In this document: positions 17,318 through 26,427 of the stretch, in pieces
Layout: the number at the start of each line of letters is the position of its first letter
Position numbering within the stretch: position 1 is the first letter of the stretch
From: CAZSDU01 sp964429135
GTDB lineage: Bacteria > Bacteroidota > Bacteroidia > Bacteroidales > FEN-979
Length of the DNA: 64,000 bases
Reading direction: 5' to 3'
Assembly: GCA_964429135.1 (NCBI GenBank)
Contig: CAYSAU010000006.1
Span: forward strand, 100,699 to 164,698
Program-made: the position numbers and the translations under genes
Notes under the pieces: generated by a model
The model's database searches: none
Seen by the model: only the letters and a program-made list of their open reading frames with translations
Told to the model about the DNA's origin: nothing

Positions 17318-18241
17318 ATGATGAAACCAACATTATTAATTCTTGCTGCGGGCGTGGGAAGTCGCTACGGTGGACTTAAACAGCTTGATAAAATTGGCCC
17401 CTCAGGCGAAACCATTATCGATTATTCCATTTATGATGCAATAAAGGCGGGCTTCGGGAAGGTTGTTTTTATTATCAAGGAAAGCATTGAGAAGGATTTT
17501 AAAGAAGTTTTTATCGAAAAACTTTGGGAAAAGATCGACATTGATTATGTTTTTCAGGAAACCTGGATGGTTCCCGAAGGAATATTGATTACAGATGAAC
17601 GTCAAAAACCATGGGGAACGGGACATGCAGTCATGATGGCAGAGAAAAAAATTCAGGGACCTTTTGCGGTCATCAATGCTGATGATTTCTACGGGAGAGA
17701 AGCTTTCCAGGCGATCGCGGATTATTATAAAGAGTGGACACCTGCGCGAGAGAATGATTATTGTATGGTTGGCTATATGCTTTCAAACACCCTTTCGGAA
17801 TTTGGCACCGTTTCAAGAGGGGTTTGTCGGATCAGTAAGCAATCTGAACTGTTGGAGGTAACGGAACATACCCATATCGAAAAAACAGACCATCGGATTG
17901 TTTTTAAAGATGAAAAAGGGGAAAGCCATGACATTTCCGGAGATACTGTTGTATCCATGAACTTCTGGGGCTTTACCCCGTCATTCTTCTCTCAATTAAA
18001 TGCGGGTTTTGCCGCTTTCATTCAAAACAATGCTGAAAATCTCAAAGCCGAGTTTTATATTCCCAGTATGGTCAACCAGTTGATCCAGGCTGGGGAATCG
18101 AAGGTTAAGGTATTGAATTGCCAGGGTAAATGGTTGGGGATGACTTATAAGGAGGATCGCCTCTTAGTGATTCAGGGCATTCGAGAACTGATCAAGCAAA
18201 AAGTTTATCCTGAAAATCTTTGGGGGAGATCAAATTTTTAA
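17318..18241 (+). CDS. sugar-phosphate nucleotidyltransferase family protein
   Basis: 307 residues. The N-terminus has the nucleotide-binding signature LILAAGVGSRYGGLKQL (the G-x-G-x-R loop), followed by the substrate motif PFAVINADDFYG, whose acidic pair would bind the metal. Enzymes of this fold transfer a nucleotidyl group to a sugar phosphate. In this Bacteroidota subfamily the protein often occurs with a sugar transporter or an aminoglycoside phosphotransferase-like kinase; here the partner is the FucP-type transporter just upstream. The start at 17318 is backed by a strong Shine-Dalgarno sequence. Substrate unknown. Confidence 0.82.
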   Translation: MMKPTLLILAAGVGSRYGGLKQLDKIGPSGETIIDYSIYDAIKAGFGKVVFIIKESIEKDFKEVFIEKLWEKIDIDYVFQETWMVPEGILITDERQKPWGTGHAVMMAEKKIQGPFAVINADDFYGREAFQAIADYYKEWTPARENDYCMVGYMLSNTLSEFGTVSRGVCRISKQSELLEVTEHTHIEKTDHRIVFKDEKGESHDISGDTVVSMNFWGFTPSFFSQLNAGFAAFIQNNAENLKAEFYIPSMVNQLIQAGESKVKVLNCQGKWLGMTYKEDRLLVIQGIRELIKQKVYPENLWGRSNF

Positions 18242-18257
18242 ATGGTTTCTGCGTTAA

Positions 18258-18289
18258 TTTCGCTACGTGACTAATAAACCTTATTTTTG
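18258..18289 (+). promoter_or_regulatory. putative promoter (TTTC-N20-TATTTTTG)
   Basis: The -7 box TATTTTTG (18282-18289) fits TAnnTTTG. A TTTC at 18258-18261, one mismatch from the -33 TTTG, lies 20 bases upstream of it. The start codon is at 18310. Confidence 0.5.
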
Positions 18290-18309
18290 TTCAGGTAAAA
18301 CGATCAACT

Positions 18310-19005
18310 ATGAACCTAAGAAAATTAATGCTACGAAGCTTTTTAGTCCTGATTTTTGCCGTTGGGATATTATCTGCCTACCAGGGGCAATCTCAGGTGG
18401 TCAATGAGTCGACTAAAAAAAGGATCAGTATCGGGCTGGGAATGTTCACGGATTTTTGGCAGAATCTTCCCTCAGGAATCAAAACCCGGGCCATCAATCA
18501 GGGGTTTAATGTTTTTGCCACTTATAATCTGCCTTTCGGTAAGAGTAATTTTGGTTTTTCTGTTGGACTGGGTGTCAGGATTCATAATATGTACGGAAAT
18601 TTTCAGGTAAAAGGCTACAATGATTCCATACAACTTGCCAAAATTCCTGATACCATCAGTTATCAGCGGAGTAAGCTGGTTATGCCATATCTGGAACTTC
18701 CCATAGAATTCCGTTTTAAAACAAAATATAAACTGGCCATTGGTCTTGGTTTCAAACTGGGGTATATATTACCGGCTCATACCAAGTGGGTTGGAGAAGA
18801 TTACCTGTTTAACACTACAGATAAATTGCGGGTATCATTCAGGGATGTAAAATATCTTGAAAAATTCAGCTATGGTCCAACTTTTCGCATCGGTTATAAG
18901 TGGTTTCATGTGAATGCTTATTATTCACTTTCAAATATATTTTCCAAGAACAGAGGCCCCCAGATTTCTCCCATTTCCGTTGGATTTTTGTTAATGCCGT
19001 TCTGA
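18310..19005 (+). CDS. small outer-membrane beta-barrel protein (PorT-like fold)
   Basis: 231 residues with a signal peptide (cleavage near SQA or QSQV). The mature part alternates hydrophobic and polar residues in strands such as KSNFGFSVGLGVRIHNMYGNF and PYLELPIEFRFKTKYKLAIGLGFKLGY, typical of the outer-membrane beta-barrel families common in Bacteroidota. A terminal aromatic or hydrophobic strand (ISVGFLLMPF) supports insertion in the outer membrane. It is convergent with the next gene: the two stop codons abut within TGATCA. Its function is unknown. Confidence 0.75.
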   Translation: MNLRKLMLRSFLVLIFAVGILSAYQGQSQVVNESTKKRISIGLGMFTDFWQNLPSGIKTRAINQGFNVFATYNLPFGKSNFGFSVGLGVRIHNMYGNFQVKGYNDSIQLAKIPDTISYQRSKLVMPYLELPIEFRFKTKYKLAIGLGFKLGYILPAHTKWVGEDYLFNTTDKLRVSFRDVKYLEKFSYGPTFRIGYKWFHVNAYYSLSNIFSKNRGPQISPISVGFLLMPF

Positions 19006-19635
19006 TCAAATCAGCAGCATCAGCGAGGTGAACAACACTGTTCCCAAAAGAAATCCGGTGTATATTTCAAACGGATGGTGAGCGTTTAATTTTACTCTGG
19101 CAAAACCCACCCAGCCGGATAACAACACGGTGGTAATAAAAAAGCTGAGAAAATGGATCCCGAAATTCAGTGATAACCCCAGGAAAAACCCGGTCAGACT
19201 CCCCATGCCTGTCATGTGCAGGCTTATTTTTTTGTAAAAGCTGAGGATAAGGCTTATAATGGCAAGCAGGGTAGCCCCCAGCATAAAATAACAAAAAAGA
19301 GAAAAAACCTGCAAGTTCCTGAGCAGGTAATACGTCAGATAATATAGAATGGCAGTGTAAAGCAGGGGGAAAATCCTTTCTTCTTTTTTGTTAAGATAAA
19401 AGGAAGAAATGATTTTCAGGCGCAACAGAAAAAATGTCAGGAGAACAGGAAAAAAAACAGTGATCAGAAAAACAATACTCAGAATCACCAGCCGGAATCG
19501 ATTGGGGATTGCGGATACTGTAAAAACATCTGTCCCTACAAACAGCAACATCATATACAATGGCAGGAAGAGTGGATGAAGCAGACAGGAAATCCCCCGG
19601 GCAATTTTTTCGGACATTCCGGAAGACATGATCAT
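19006..19635 (-). CDS. PAP2-like membrane protein
   Basis: 209 residues with about six membrane segments. SLHMTGMGSLTGFFLG and FARVKLNAHHPFEIYTGFLLG resemble the second and third PAP2 phosphatase motifs (a His after the fourth segment, then R...H...E near the end), while the first motif KxxxxxxRP is not clear. It could be a divergent lipid phosphatase or a non-catalytic relative. Its ATG overlaps the rpoN stop by one base (TAATG), so it is translated from the rpoN message. Confidence 0.65.
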   Translation of the reverse strand: MIMSSGMSEKIARGISCLLHPLFLPLYMMLLFVGTDVFTVSAIPNRFRLVILSIVFLITVFFPVLLTFFLLRLKIISSFYLNKKEERIFPLLYTAILYYLTYYLLRNLQVFSLFCYFMLGATLLAIISLILSFYKKISLHMTGMGSLTGFFLGLSLNFGIHFLSFFITTVLLSGWVGFARVKLNAHHPFEIYTGFLLGTVLFTSLMLLI

Positions 19636-21131
19636 TAGAATTCTTTTCTTAGCCGGGCGACCGGGACGTGAAGCTGTTTTCTGTATTTGGCAACAGTACG
19701 TCGCGCAATACTGTATCCTTTTGTTTTCAGGTGTTCCATCAGCTCATCATCCTTTAGGGGGTTAGTCTTATCTTCTGTAAGGATAATATCTGCAAGGATT
19801 TTTTTTATTTCACGCGTGGAAATTTCTTCCCCATTGATATTATGCATGGATTCAGAAAAAAAACTCTTCAGTAGGAATGTTCCGAATGGGGTCTGAACAT
19901 ATTTGCTGTTGGCCACCCTTGATATGGTTGAAATATCCAGTCCGACAAGGGTGGAGATGTCTTTCAGAATCATGGGACGAAGCTTGGTATCATCGCCACT
20001 GAGGAAATACTCCCGTTGATAATCCATAATGGCTTTCATGGTGATGTATAAGGTTTCCTGGCGTTGCTTTATGGCATCAATAAATCCCCTTGCTGAGTCT
20101 ATTTTTTGTTTGATAAATGACAGCGCTGCTTTATCTGAATTGTTGATATTTTTCTTTTTATGGCTAAACTCCTTCATTATTTCAATGTAATCATGATTCA
20201 GGATCAATTCGGGTGTGTTTCTGGAATTCAGCGTGAGCTCAAGGTTATTGTCAGAATTGGATATGGTGAAGTCGGGAATGATATCCTGATTTATCCGGGA
20301 AGTTTCGGAAATGGCTGCGCCTGGTTTGGGGTTAAGGTTTTGAATTTCTTCCATGGCCTCTTTCAGCTCTTCTTCTGAAATATTTCCCTTCTGAAGGATT
20401 TTTTGATAATGTTTTTTGCTGAAGGCATCAAAATAATATTTCAGGATCACCTCAGCAAGTCGGGTGGCATAAGTATGGTTAGATTTTGAACGCAGCTGAA
20501 TAAGCAAACATTCCTGAAGATTTCTGGCAGCGATTCCGGGTGGATCAAAGGTTTGTACAATTTTTAACACCTCGGTGATTTCCTTTTGGGTTGCTTCAAT
20601 ATTCTGATTAAAAGCCAGATCATCGACCAGGGCTGAAATTTCCCTGCGCAAATAACCGGCTTCATCAATGTTGCCGATCAGGGTCGAGGCAATGATAAAT
20701 TGTTTATCCGTAAATTGGTGCAACCCGATCTGGGAGATAAGGTAATCCTGAAAACTTATTCCTGAAGCCATGGGAATTTCCCGGTATTTCTCATCCGGGC
20801 TTTTGTTGTCGGCCATCAGCTTATATCCCGGGATTTCATCTTCGTCCATATAATCTTCAAAGGAAAATTCATTTTCTTGAACTTCTAGAGATTCAATATC
20901 TTCCCGAAATTCGTCTTCCTCTGAATCCATGGATTCCAGCGTTTGTTCATCCATGAGATTTTCCTGGTCAACTTCATCACGACTGGCTTCTTCCAGGGCA
21001 GGGTTTTCCTCGAGTTCCTGTTTAATACGCTGCTCAAGAGATAGAACGGGCTCCTGCAATAAACGCATAACCAGCACCTGTTGGGGGGACAGCTTTTGAA
21101 CTAAACGTTGTTGTAGTTTCTGATTTAGCAT
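19635..21131 (-). CDS. rpoN: RNA polymerase sigma-54 factor
   Basis: 498 residues from the ATG at 21131. The N-terminal region I (LNQKLQQRLVQKLSPQQVLVM) is the activator-responsive Gln/Leu-rich segment, followed by an acidic linker and the core-binding domain (about 115-300). The C-terminal DNA-binding domain ends in the RpoN box ARRTVAKYRK (476-485). A longer TTG start at 21149 is rejected because region I normally begins at this Met and the putative -7 promoter box lies inside the extension. No sigma-54 activator (AAA+ enhancer-binding protein) is encoded in the window. The PAP2-like gene overlaps its end. Confidence 0.95.
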   Translation of the reverse strand: MLNQKLQQRLVQKLSPQQVLVMRLLQEPVLSLEQRIKQELEENPALEEASRDEVDQENLMDEQTLESMDSEEDEFREDIESLEVQENEFSFEDYMDEDEIPGYKLMADNKSPDEKYREIPMASGISFQDYLISQIGLHQFTDKQFIIASTLIGNIDEAGYLRREISALVDDLAFNQNIEATQKEITEVLKIVQTFDPPGIAARNLQECLLIQLRSKSNHTYATRLAEVILKYYFDAFSKKHYQKILQKGNISEEELKEAMEEIQNLNPKPGAAISETSRINQDIIPDFTISNSDNNLELTLNSRNTPELILNHDYIEIMKEFSHKKKNINNSDKAALSFIKQKIDSARGFIDAIKQRQETLYITMKAIMDYQREYFLSGDDTKLRPMILKDISTLVGLDISTISRVANSKYVQTPFGTFLLKSFFSESMHNINGEEISTREIKKILADIILTEDKTNPLKDDELMEHLKTKGYSIARRTVAKYRKQLHVPVARLRKEF

Positions 21132-21137
21132 AGGAAA

Positions 21138-21145
21138 CAAATATA
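21138..21145 (-). promoter_or_regulatory. putative -7 promoter box (TATATTTG) of rpoN
   Basis: The minus-strand TATATTTG fits TAnnTTTG and ends only six bases before the rpoN ATG. Transcription starting the usual few bases past the box would give an mRNA with essentially no leader. No convincing -33 box is seen. Confidence 0.45.
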
Positions 21146-21277
21146 ACAATTTATCTTAGAAACCTTGTCTAAAAATCGGTAAAAAATAGCTATCCAACAT
21201 TAAAACAGCCACTTCTGTCTATTATATCCTAAGAGTTTGCCGGATTTGAATAATTTTACCAAAAATTCTGCATACGC

Positions 21278-22315
21278 ATGGCCCGGCTTCAGCAAGTGTC
21301 TTCAGGGAAATACACCGTGATTATTCATGTTTTAATCTGGATATCTTTTTTTATTGTTCCTTTGTTTTTCATGGAATCAGCGTTGGGAAGAACGCGTTTT
21401 ATTTTCATGAGCTGGTTTACTCTGTTGCTGATGGCCGGATATTTTTATCTCAATTATCTTTATCTCATCCCGAATTTTTTACTGAGAAAAAAAACATGGC
21501 AGTATTTTTTACTATTGGCCTTAGGATTGATCATCATCGGCTTAATTCATTTCTTCTATATTTATTTTATCGGGAATTTATTGGGGCATAACAGGCATCG
21601 GCCACCTTTTGTTCATATTGCTTTCATGCCTTTATATCCAGCCATTCTCGCTTTTGCATTAAGTACGGCCATCCGGATCACCTCAGAGTGGTTCATAGCG
21701 GAAAAGCAGAAAAAAGAGATAGAGGCGGAAAAACTGTTTTCCGAACTCGCTTTTCTGAAATCCCAAGTCAACCCACATTTTCTGTTCAACATCCTGAACA
21801 ATATTTGTTCTCTGGCAAGGAAGAAATCAGATGACACAGAAAATGCCATCATCAAGCTGGCGCAGATCATGCGGTATATGCTCCAGGATTCCAGGGACGA
21901 AAAGGTCTGTCTGGAAAAAGAAGTGGAATATTTACAAAACTATATTGAACTCCAGCGGTTAAGGATTGCTGAGCGGGTTGAAATTCGTTTTTCCCTGACC
22001 GGCCATCCCGAGGCAATTATGATTGAACCCTTGTTATTGATCCCCTTCGTGGAAAATGCCTTTAAACACGGGGTGAGTTATCTTGAAGATTCAAATATTG
22101 ACATTGTTCTGATGGCGGATAAAGAAATACTATTGTTCAAGGTATCCAATAGAATTTTTAGCGGTAACCATGAAACAGATTCCCAGGGGTCCGGAATTGG
22201 TTTGAAAAATGTCATTCGCCGGCTGAATTTATTATATCCAGATAAGCATTCTCTTACCATCACTGATAATGGTGCAGAATACAAGGTTGAACTTCTGATA
22301 CATTTCACAGTATGA
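21278..22315 (+). CDS. LytS-type sensor histidine kinase
   Basis: 345 residues. Four membrane segments lie in the first 130 residues and there is no large periplasmic domain. The HisK_5TM/LytS kinase motif QVNPHFLFNILNN has its phospho-acceptor at His167, and the ATPase shows LLLIPFVENAFKHG and GSGIGLKNV. This family phosphorylates LytTR regulators, and the regulator gene follows with a 4-base ATGA overlap. A short sensor of this kind usually monitors the membrane or a co-encoded transporter rather than a soluble ligand. The neighbouring TolC-MacAB exporter is the likely output. Confidence 0.92.
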   Translation: MARLQQVSSGKYTVIIHVLIWISFFIVPLFFMESALGRTRFIFMSWFTLLLMAGYFYLNYLYLIPNFLLRKKTWQYFLLLALGLIIIGLIHFFYIYFIGNLLGHNRHRPPFVHIAFMPLYPAILAFALSTAIRITSEWFIAEKQKKEIEAEKLFSELAFLKSQVNPHFLFNILNNICSLARKKSDDTENAIIKLAQIMRYMLQDSRDEKVCLEKEVEYLQNYIELQRLRIAERVEIRFSLTGHPEAIMIEPLLLIPFVENAFKHGVSYLEDSNIDIVLMADKEILLFKVSNRIFSGNHETDSQGSGIGLKNVIRRLNLLYPDKHSLTITDNGAEYKVELLIHFTV

Positions 22316-23034
22316 TACGTTGTCTGGCCATCGATGATGAAAAGCTTGCCCTCGATTTACTGGAGGACAATATCGGTAAAGTGCCGTTTCTTCAACTGGC
22401 TGAAAAGTGTAAAAGCGCTTTTGAAGCCATGGACATACTGCGCTCTCAAACCATAGACTTGATCTTCCTCGATATTCAGATGCCTGACGTATCTGGTATC
22501 CAGATGTTAAAGAGCCTTCCCGAAAAACCCCTGGTAATTTTTACCACGGCCTTTTCCGATTACGCCCTCGATGGATTCAATTTGGATGCAGTGGATTACT
22601 TGTTGAAACCATACACCTTTGAAAGATTTCTGAAAGCAGTCAATAAGGCAAGGGACTACATGGAAATGCATGATCAGGCCAAAAAGGCTGAAACAGAAAA
22701 AACAGGATTTTCCGACTTCATTTTTGTACGAGCCGATTACAAACTTGTAAAAATTGACCTTAACGAGATATTATTCATAGAGGGACTTGGAGATTATATA
22801 AAAATCTACACCGGAGAGAATCCAATCCTGACCCAGATGAGCATGAAAGCAATGGAAGAGAAATTGCCCGCTGATAAATTTATCCGGGTCCACCGATCTT
22901 TTATCGTGGCTTTTAATAAAATAGAATATGTGCAAAAACAACAACTGGGAATTTCCAAACGCGAAATTCCGATCAGTGAGCACTATCGTGAACAACTTTT
23001 TAAGGTTATTAATCAATCCCAAACTGAAGATTGA
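22312..23034 (+). CDS. LytTR-type response regulator
   Basis: 240 residues. A receiver domain (1-120) has the acidic pair DD at 8-9, the acceptor Asp54 in FLDIQMPD and the conserved TTAFSDYALDGF. A LytTR DNA-binding domain follows (about 135-235, with VRADYKLVKIDLNEILFIEGLGDY and KFIRVHRSFIVAFNKI). The start overlaps the kinase stop by 4 bases and the stop is followed after one base by the tolC-like start, so translation is probably coupled. It is likely to regulate the exporter genes that follow and its own operon. Confidence 0.92.
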   Translation: MIRCLAIDDEKLALDLLEDNIGKVPFLQLAEKCKSAFEAMDILRSQTIDLIFLDIQMPDVSGIQMLKSLPEKPLVIFTTAFSDYALDGFNLDAVDYLLKPYTFERFLKAVNKARDYMEMHDQAKKAETEKTGFSDFIFVRADYKLVKIDLNEILFIEGLGDYIKIYTGENPILTQMSMKAMEEKLPADKFIRVHRSFIVAFNKIEYVQKQQLGISKREIPISEHYREQLFKVINQSQTED

Positions 23035-23035
23035 A

Positions 23036-24376
23036 ATGTTGAAAAAAGGAATCGTTTTTATACTGTCATTTATTATGTTTGCCACCGTTTTGGCGCAACC
23101 GCAAGCCTGGACTTTTCAGCAATGTTTAGATACGGCTCTTCATCGGAATATCACTGTTAATCAAAGCCGGTTGAGCAATGAACTTAATAAGGTGAGCCTG
23201 GAACAATACAAAGCCAACCGGATTCCCAGTGTAAATGCTTCAGCCAATGAAGCCCTGAACCTTGGGAAAAACATTGACCCAACTACCAACTCCTTTGTTA
23301 CCGAAGCTTACCATTCAACCAATATGGGTATATCCAGTAGTTATAACCTCTTCAATGGACTTCAGAATGCCAATACCATCAGACAATATCGACTGACAGT
23401 AGAGGCAGGACAATATGATATTGAAAAAGCAAAAAATGACGTTACCCTGAATATTACAACCGGCTATCTTCAGGTTTTGTTCGCTAATGAAATTCTTTCT
23501 GTGGCAAAAAGCCAGGCGGAAGCAACCGCGGTACAGGTTGACCGTACAGCAAAGATGGTCGATGCCGGAAAATCCCCCGAGAGCGACTTGCTCCAAATCA
23601 AGTCTCAGTTTGCGACCGATAATCTTGCTGTCATAACTGCCCAGAATCAGCTCGACTTGGCAAAAGTTACCCTGATGCAGTTGATGGAAATTCCCATTAC
23701 CGATCAGTTCAATGTGGTTGTTCCTGAAATGACGGAACCCTCGGCCGTGATCCTCCAGACCAATGAGGAAATTTATAAAAAATCATTGGATGTGCTTCCC
23801 CAGATTTCCAGCGCGGCCATCAAGACCAACGCGACCCTGATGGCGCTGAAGGTGACAGAGGGTGCACGATGGCCACGTTTAAATTTTGGCGCCAACCTGA
23901 ATACCAACTTTGCTTCAAGCCGAAAAAAAGGAAACGTAAACCCCCAGGGTTATCCTTTCTTTGAACAACTCTGGGATAATATCGGCCAATCATTCAGCCT
24001 TGGCCTTTCGATCCCAATCTATAGTAACCGCCAGATAAAAAGCAATATAGACAGGGCTAAAATTAACTCCATGACAGCTCAGCTTAACGAACAGAACACG
24101 AAAAATGTGCTGAGAAAAAGCATTGAACAAACCTATACAGATTTAAAAGCCGCAATAAAAAAATATGAAGCCACGAAAGAACAGTTATCCGCGGTGAAGT
24201 CGGTATATGAAAATGCACAAAAAAAGTTTGATGTCGGTGTTATGACCGCTACGGATTTTTTAATTCAGAAAAACAATTATGAACAGTCTCAATCCAATCT
24301 GATTCAAGCAAAATTCGATTATATTTTTAAAGGCAAAATCCTTGATTTTTATCAAGGAAAAGAAATACGGTTTTAA
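23036..24376 (+). CDS. TolC-family outer membrane efflux protein
   Basis: 446 residues starting at the ATG at 23036, right after the regulator's stop; the open frame extends further up but lies inside the regulator gene. The signal peptide ends near VLAQ. Two outer-membrane efflux repeats are visible, with long helical segments and the typical WTFQQCLDTALHRNITVNQSRL opening; SLGLSIPIYSNRQIKSNIDRAK starts the second repeat. It forms the outer-membrane duct for the MacA-MacB-type exporter encoded immediately downstream. Confidence 0.92.
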   Translation: MLKKGIVFILSFIMFATVLAQPQAWTFQQCLDTALHRNITVNQSRLSNELNKVSLEQYKANRIPSVNASANEALNLGKNIDPTTNSFVTEAYHSTNMGISSSYNLFNGLQNANTIRQYRLTVEAGQYDIEKAKNDVTLNITTGYLQVLFANEILSVAKSQAEATAVQVDRTAKMVDAGKSPESDLLQIKSQFATDNLAVITAQNQLDLAKVTLMQLMEIPITDQFNVVVPEMTEPSAVILQTNEEIYKKSLDVLPQISSAAIKTNATLMALKVTEGARWPRLNFGANLNTNFASSRKKGNVNPQGYPFFEQLWDNIGQSFSLGLSIPIYSNRQIKSNIDRAKINSMTAQLNEQNTKNVLRKSIEQTYTDLKAAIKKYEATKEQLSAVKSVYENAQKKFDVGVMTATDFLIQKNNYEQSQSNLIQAKFDYIFKGKILDFYQGKEIRF

Positions 24377-24413
24377 TGAAACATGAAGAATTAGGAATTA
24401 ATCATCAAATACA

Positions 24414-25661
24414 ATGAAAAAAAAATATTGGATTATTTTACTCGCCATAATAGTATTGGCTGCATTTACTACCTGGTTTTTTGCCGGAAAGAAAAAAACG
24501 CTTGCCTTGGGTTTTAAAACAGCTCAGGTTGAACGGGGAAATATTCAACTGACGGTTAAAGCCAGTGGCACCTTACAGGCTGTTACGACGGTTCAGGTAG
24601 GAACACAGGTATCAGGGATAATTAAAAAGATCTTTGTTGATTTTAATTCAGTAGTCAGGGAAGGACAAGTGATAGCAGTTTTAGATACCACTTTGCTTGC
24701 CCAGGCCGTTGAAGATGCTGCTGTGGCCTTGAAGCGAACAGAAATTCAAATGAATCAGTCAAAAAGGGAATATGACCGTACCAAACAGTTATTTGACCAG
24801 AAAGTGGTAGCCCAGGCTGATTTTGACCTGGCGCTGACTGCTTATGAAACCGCGGTCACCAATGTCAGTACCGCGAAGGCTTCCCTGAACCGCGCGAAAA
24901 TCAACCTGAGGTATGCCACCATTATTGCCCCGATTTCCGGAGTGGTGGTTTCCCGGGCAGTGGATGTAGGGCAGACTGTAGCCGCCAGTTTCAGCACACC
25001 GACCATGTTCACCATAGCCAATGACCTGACGAAAATGCAAGTCCAGGCAAGTATTGACGAAGCAGATATCGGGAAAATCAAGGTCGGACAGGAGGTCAAA
25101 TTTTCTGTGGATGCTTATGATGAACTCAGTTTTAACGGAACAGTTCAACAGGTCAGACTTCAACCGGTCGTGACCCAGAATGTAGTGAATTATACGGTCA
25201 TCATTGATGTTCCTAACCCCGACCTGAAGCTTTTACCAGGGATGACGGCCAATATCACGGTGATGATCCAGGAAGCCAATGACGTTCTAAAGGTGCCTGC
25301 GGCAGCTTTGAAATACACTCCCCCGGCTGAAGTGTTGGAAAAAATCGAACGAAATCTCCCAGACTCCATAAAAAAGAAACGGGAACAACGCATGAAAAAT
25401 GGATTTCAAAGGTCAGGTAACAATCAGATGAAATGGGCAAATATGGGGATGATCTACATTAAAGAAGGGGAAAATATACAGCCAAAGCGGGTGAAACTTG
25501 GGATTACTGACGGAAGTTATATCGAAGTGGAGGGCAGGAATATCAAAGAAGGCGATATCGTCATCACGGGTTCAACCGGACAGAATTCCACGAGGTCTTC
25601 CCAACAAACCCAACAAAACCCATTTACTCCTCAAATGCCAAGAGGAGGAGGCCCACGCTAA
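24414..25661 (+). CDS. MacA-like periplasmic adaptor (HlyD/RND adaptor family)
   Basis: 415 residues with one N-terminal membrane anchor (WIILLAIIVLAAFTTWFFAG). Next come a barrel-sandwich half (VKASGTLQAVTTVQVGTQVSGIIKKI), a helical hairpin (about 100-155), the second sandwich half (TIIAPISGVVVSRAVDVGQTV) and beta-barrel domains. The C-terminus is low in complexity, rich in Ser, Gln and Pro. It bridges the inner-membrane ABC permease and the TolC partner encoded on either side, completing a tripartite export system. Substrate unknown; MacAB relatives export macrolides, peptides or lipoproteins. Confidence 0.9.
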   Translation: MKKKYWIILLAIIVLAAFTTWFFAGKKKTLALGFKTAQVERGNIQLTVKASGTLQAVTTVQVGTQVSGIIKKIFVDFNSVVREGQVIAVLDTTLLAQAVEDAAVALKRTEIQMNQSKREYDRTKQLFDQKVVAQADFDLALTAYETAVTNVSTAKASLNRAKINLRYATIIAPISGVVVSRAVDVGQTVAASFSTPTMFTIANDLTKMQVQASIDEADIGKIKVGQEVKFSVDAYDELSFNGTVQQVRLQPVVTQNVVNYTVIIDVPNPDLKLLPGMTANITVMIQEANDVLKVPAAALKYTPPAEVLEKIERNLPDSIKKKREQRMKNGFQRSGNNQMKWANMGMIYIKEGENIQPKRVKLGITDGSYIEVEGRNIKEGDIVITGSTGQNSTRSSQQTQQNPFTPQMPRGGGPR

Positions 25662-25671
25662 GAAAACGCAA

Positions 25672-26427
25672 ATGAAAGAAAACATCATTTCTGTCAAAAA
25701 CCTGGTCAAGGTATATAAAATGGGCGATGTTGAAGTCCATGCCCTTCGCGGGGTAAACCTGGATATTCAGCAAGGCGATTTTGTGGCTATCATGGGGAAA
25801 AGCGGATCAGGAAAATCGACCTTTATGAATATCATCGGCTGCCTGGATGTCCCGACAAAAGGAAACTACCTGATTGACGGGGTGGATGTAAGTAGCCTGA
25901 CAAAAGATCAGTTAGCCAATCTCAGAAACCGTAAAATTGGTTTTGTTTTTCAGTCTTTCAATTTGCTTTCCAGAACCTCCGCGCTTGAAAACGTCGAATT
26001 ACCCCTGATGTACAATCATAAGATCAGTTCAAGGGAAATGCGCGAACGATCGCTAAATGCTTTAGAATCAGTTGGTCTCGCTGATCGCGCCCACCACATG
26101 CCGAACCAGCTCTCGGGAGGGGAACAGCAAAGGGTGGCCATTGCACGTTCCCTGGTCAATGATCCGGTCGTGATTCTGGCTGATGAACCGACCGGTAACC
26201 TGGATACCAGGACAAGCCTGGAAGTGATCGATATTTTTCAGCAATTGAACCAGAAAGGAATCACCCTGGTGATCGTCACACATGAACCGGATATTGCTTC
26301 ATTTACAAAACAAAACGTGACTTTTCGCGATGGAAAAATCATCCGGATACTGGAAAATAAAAAGGTAAAGAATGGTCGTGAAGAATTAATCCAATTACCG
26401 GTAAACGTGGAGGATACTGAAATATGA
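25672..26427 (+). CDS. MacB-type ABC transporter ATP-binding protein
   Basis: 251 residues from the ATG at 25672; a longer frame to 25498 overlaps macA and is rejected. It has Walker A GKSGSGKST, the Q loop FVFQSFNLL, the signature LSGGEQQRVAIARSL, Walker B VILADEPTGNLD and the switch His in IVTHEP. The length and motifs match the LolD/MacB ATPase group. The permease start overlaps its stop by 4 bases. In E. coli MacB the ATPase and permease are one chain; here they are two, as is common in Bacteroidota. Confidence 0.93.
   Translation: MKENIISVKNLVKVYKMGDVEVHALRGVNLDIQQGDFVAIMGKSGSGKSTFMNIIGCLDVPTKGNYLIDGVDVSSLTKDQLANLRNRKIGFVFQSFNLLSRTSALENVELPLMYNHKISSREMRERSLNALESVGLADRAHHMPNQLSGGEQQRVAIARSLVNDPVVILADEPTGNLDTRTSLEVIDIFQQLNQKGITLVIVTHEPDIASFTKQNVTFRDGKIIRILENKKVKNGREELIQLPVNVEDTEI

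Noticed and set aside
22928..23035. Upstream extension of the TolC frame
   Set aside because: It lies inside the LytTR gene; the signal peptide begins at 23036.
25498..25671. Upstream extension of the MacB ATPase frame
   Set aside because: It overlaps the end of the adaptor gene and adds a non-conserved basic tail; the ATPase domain begins right after 25672.
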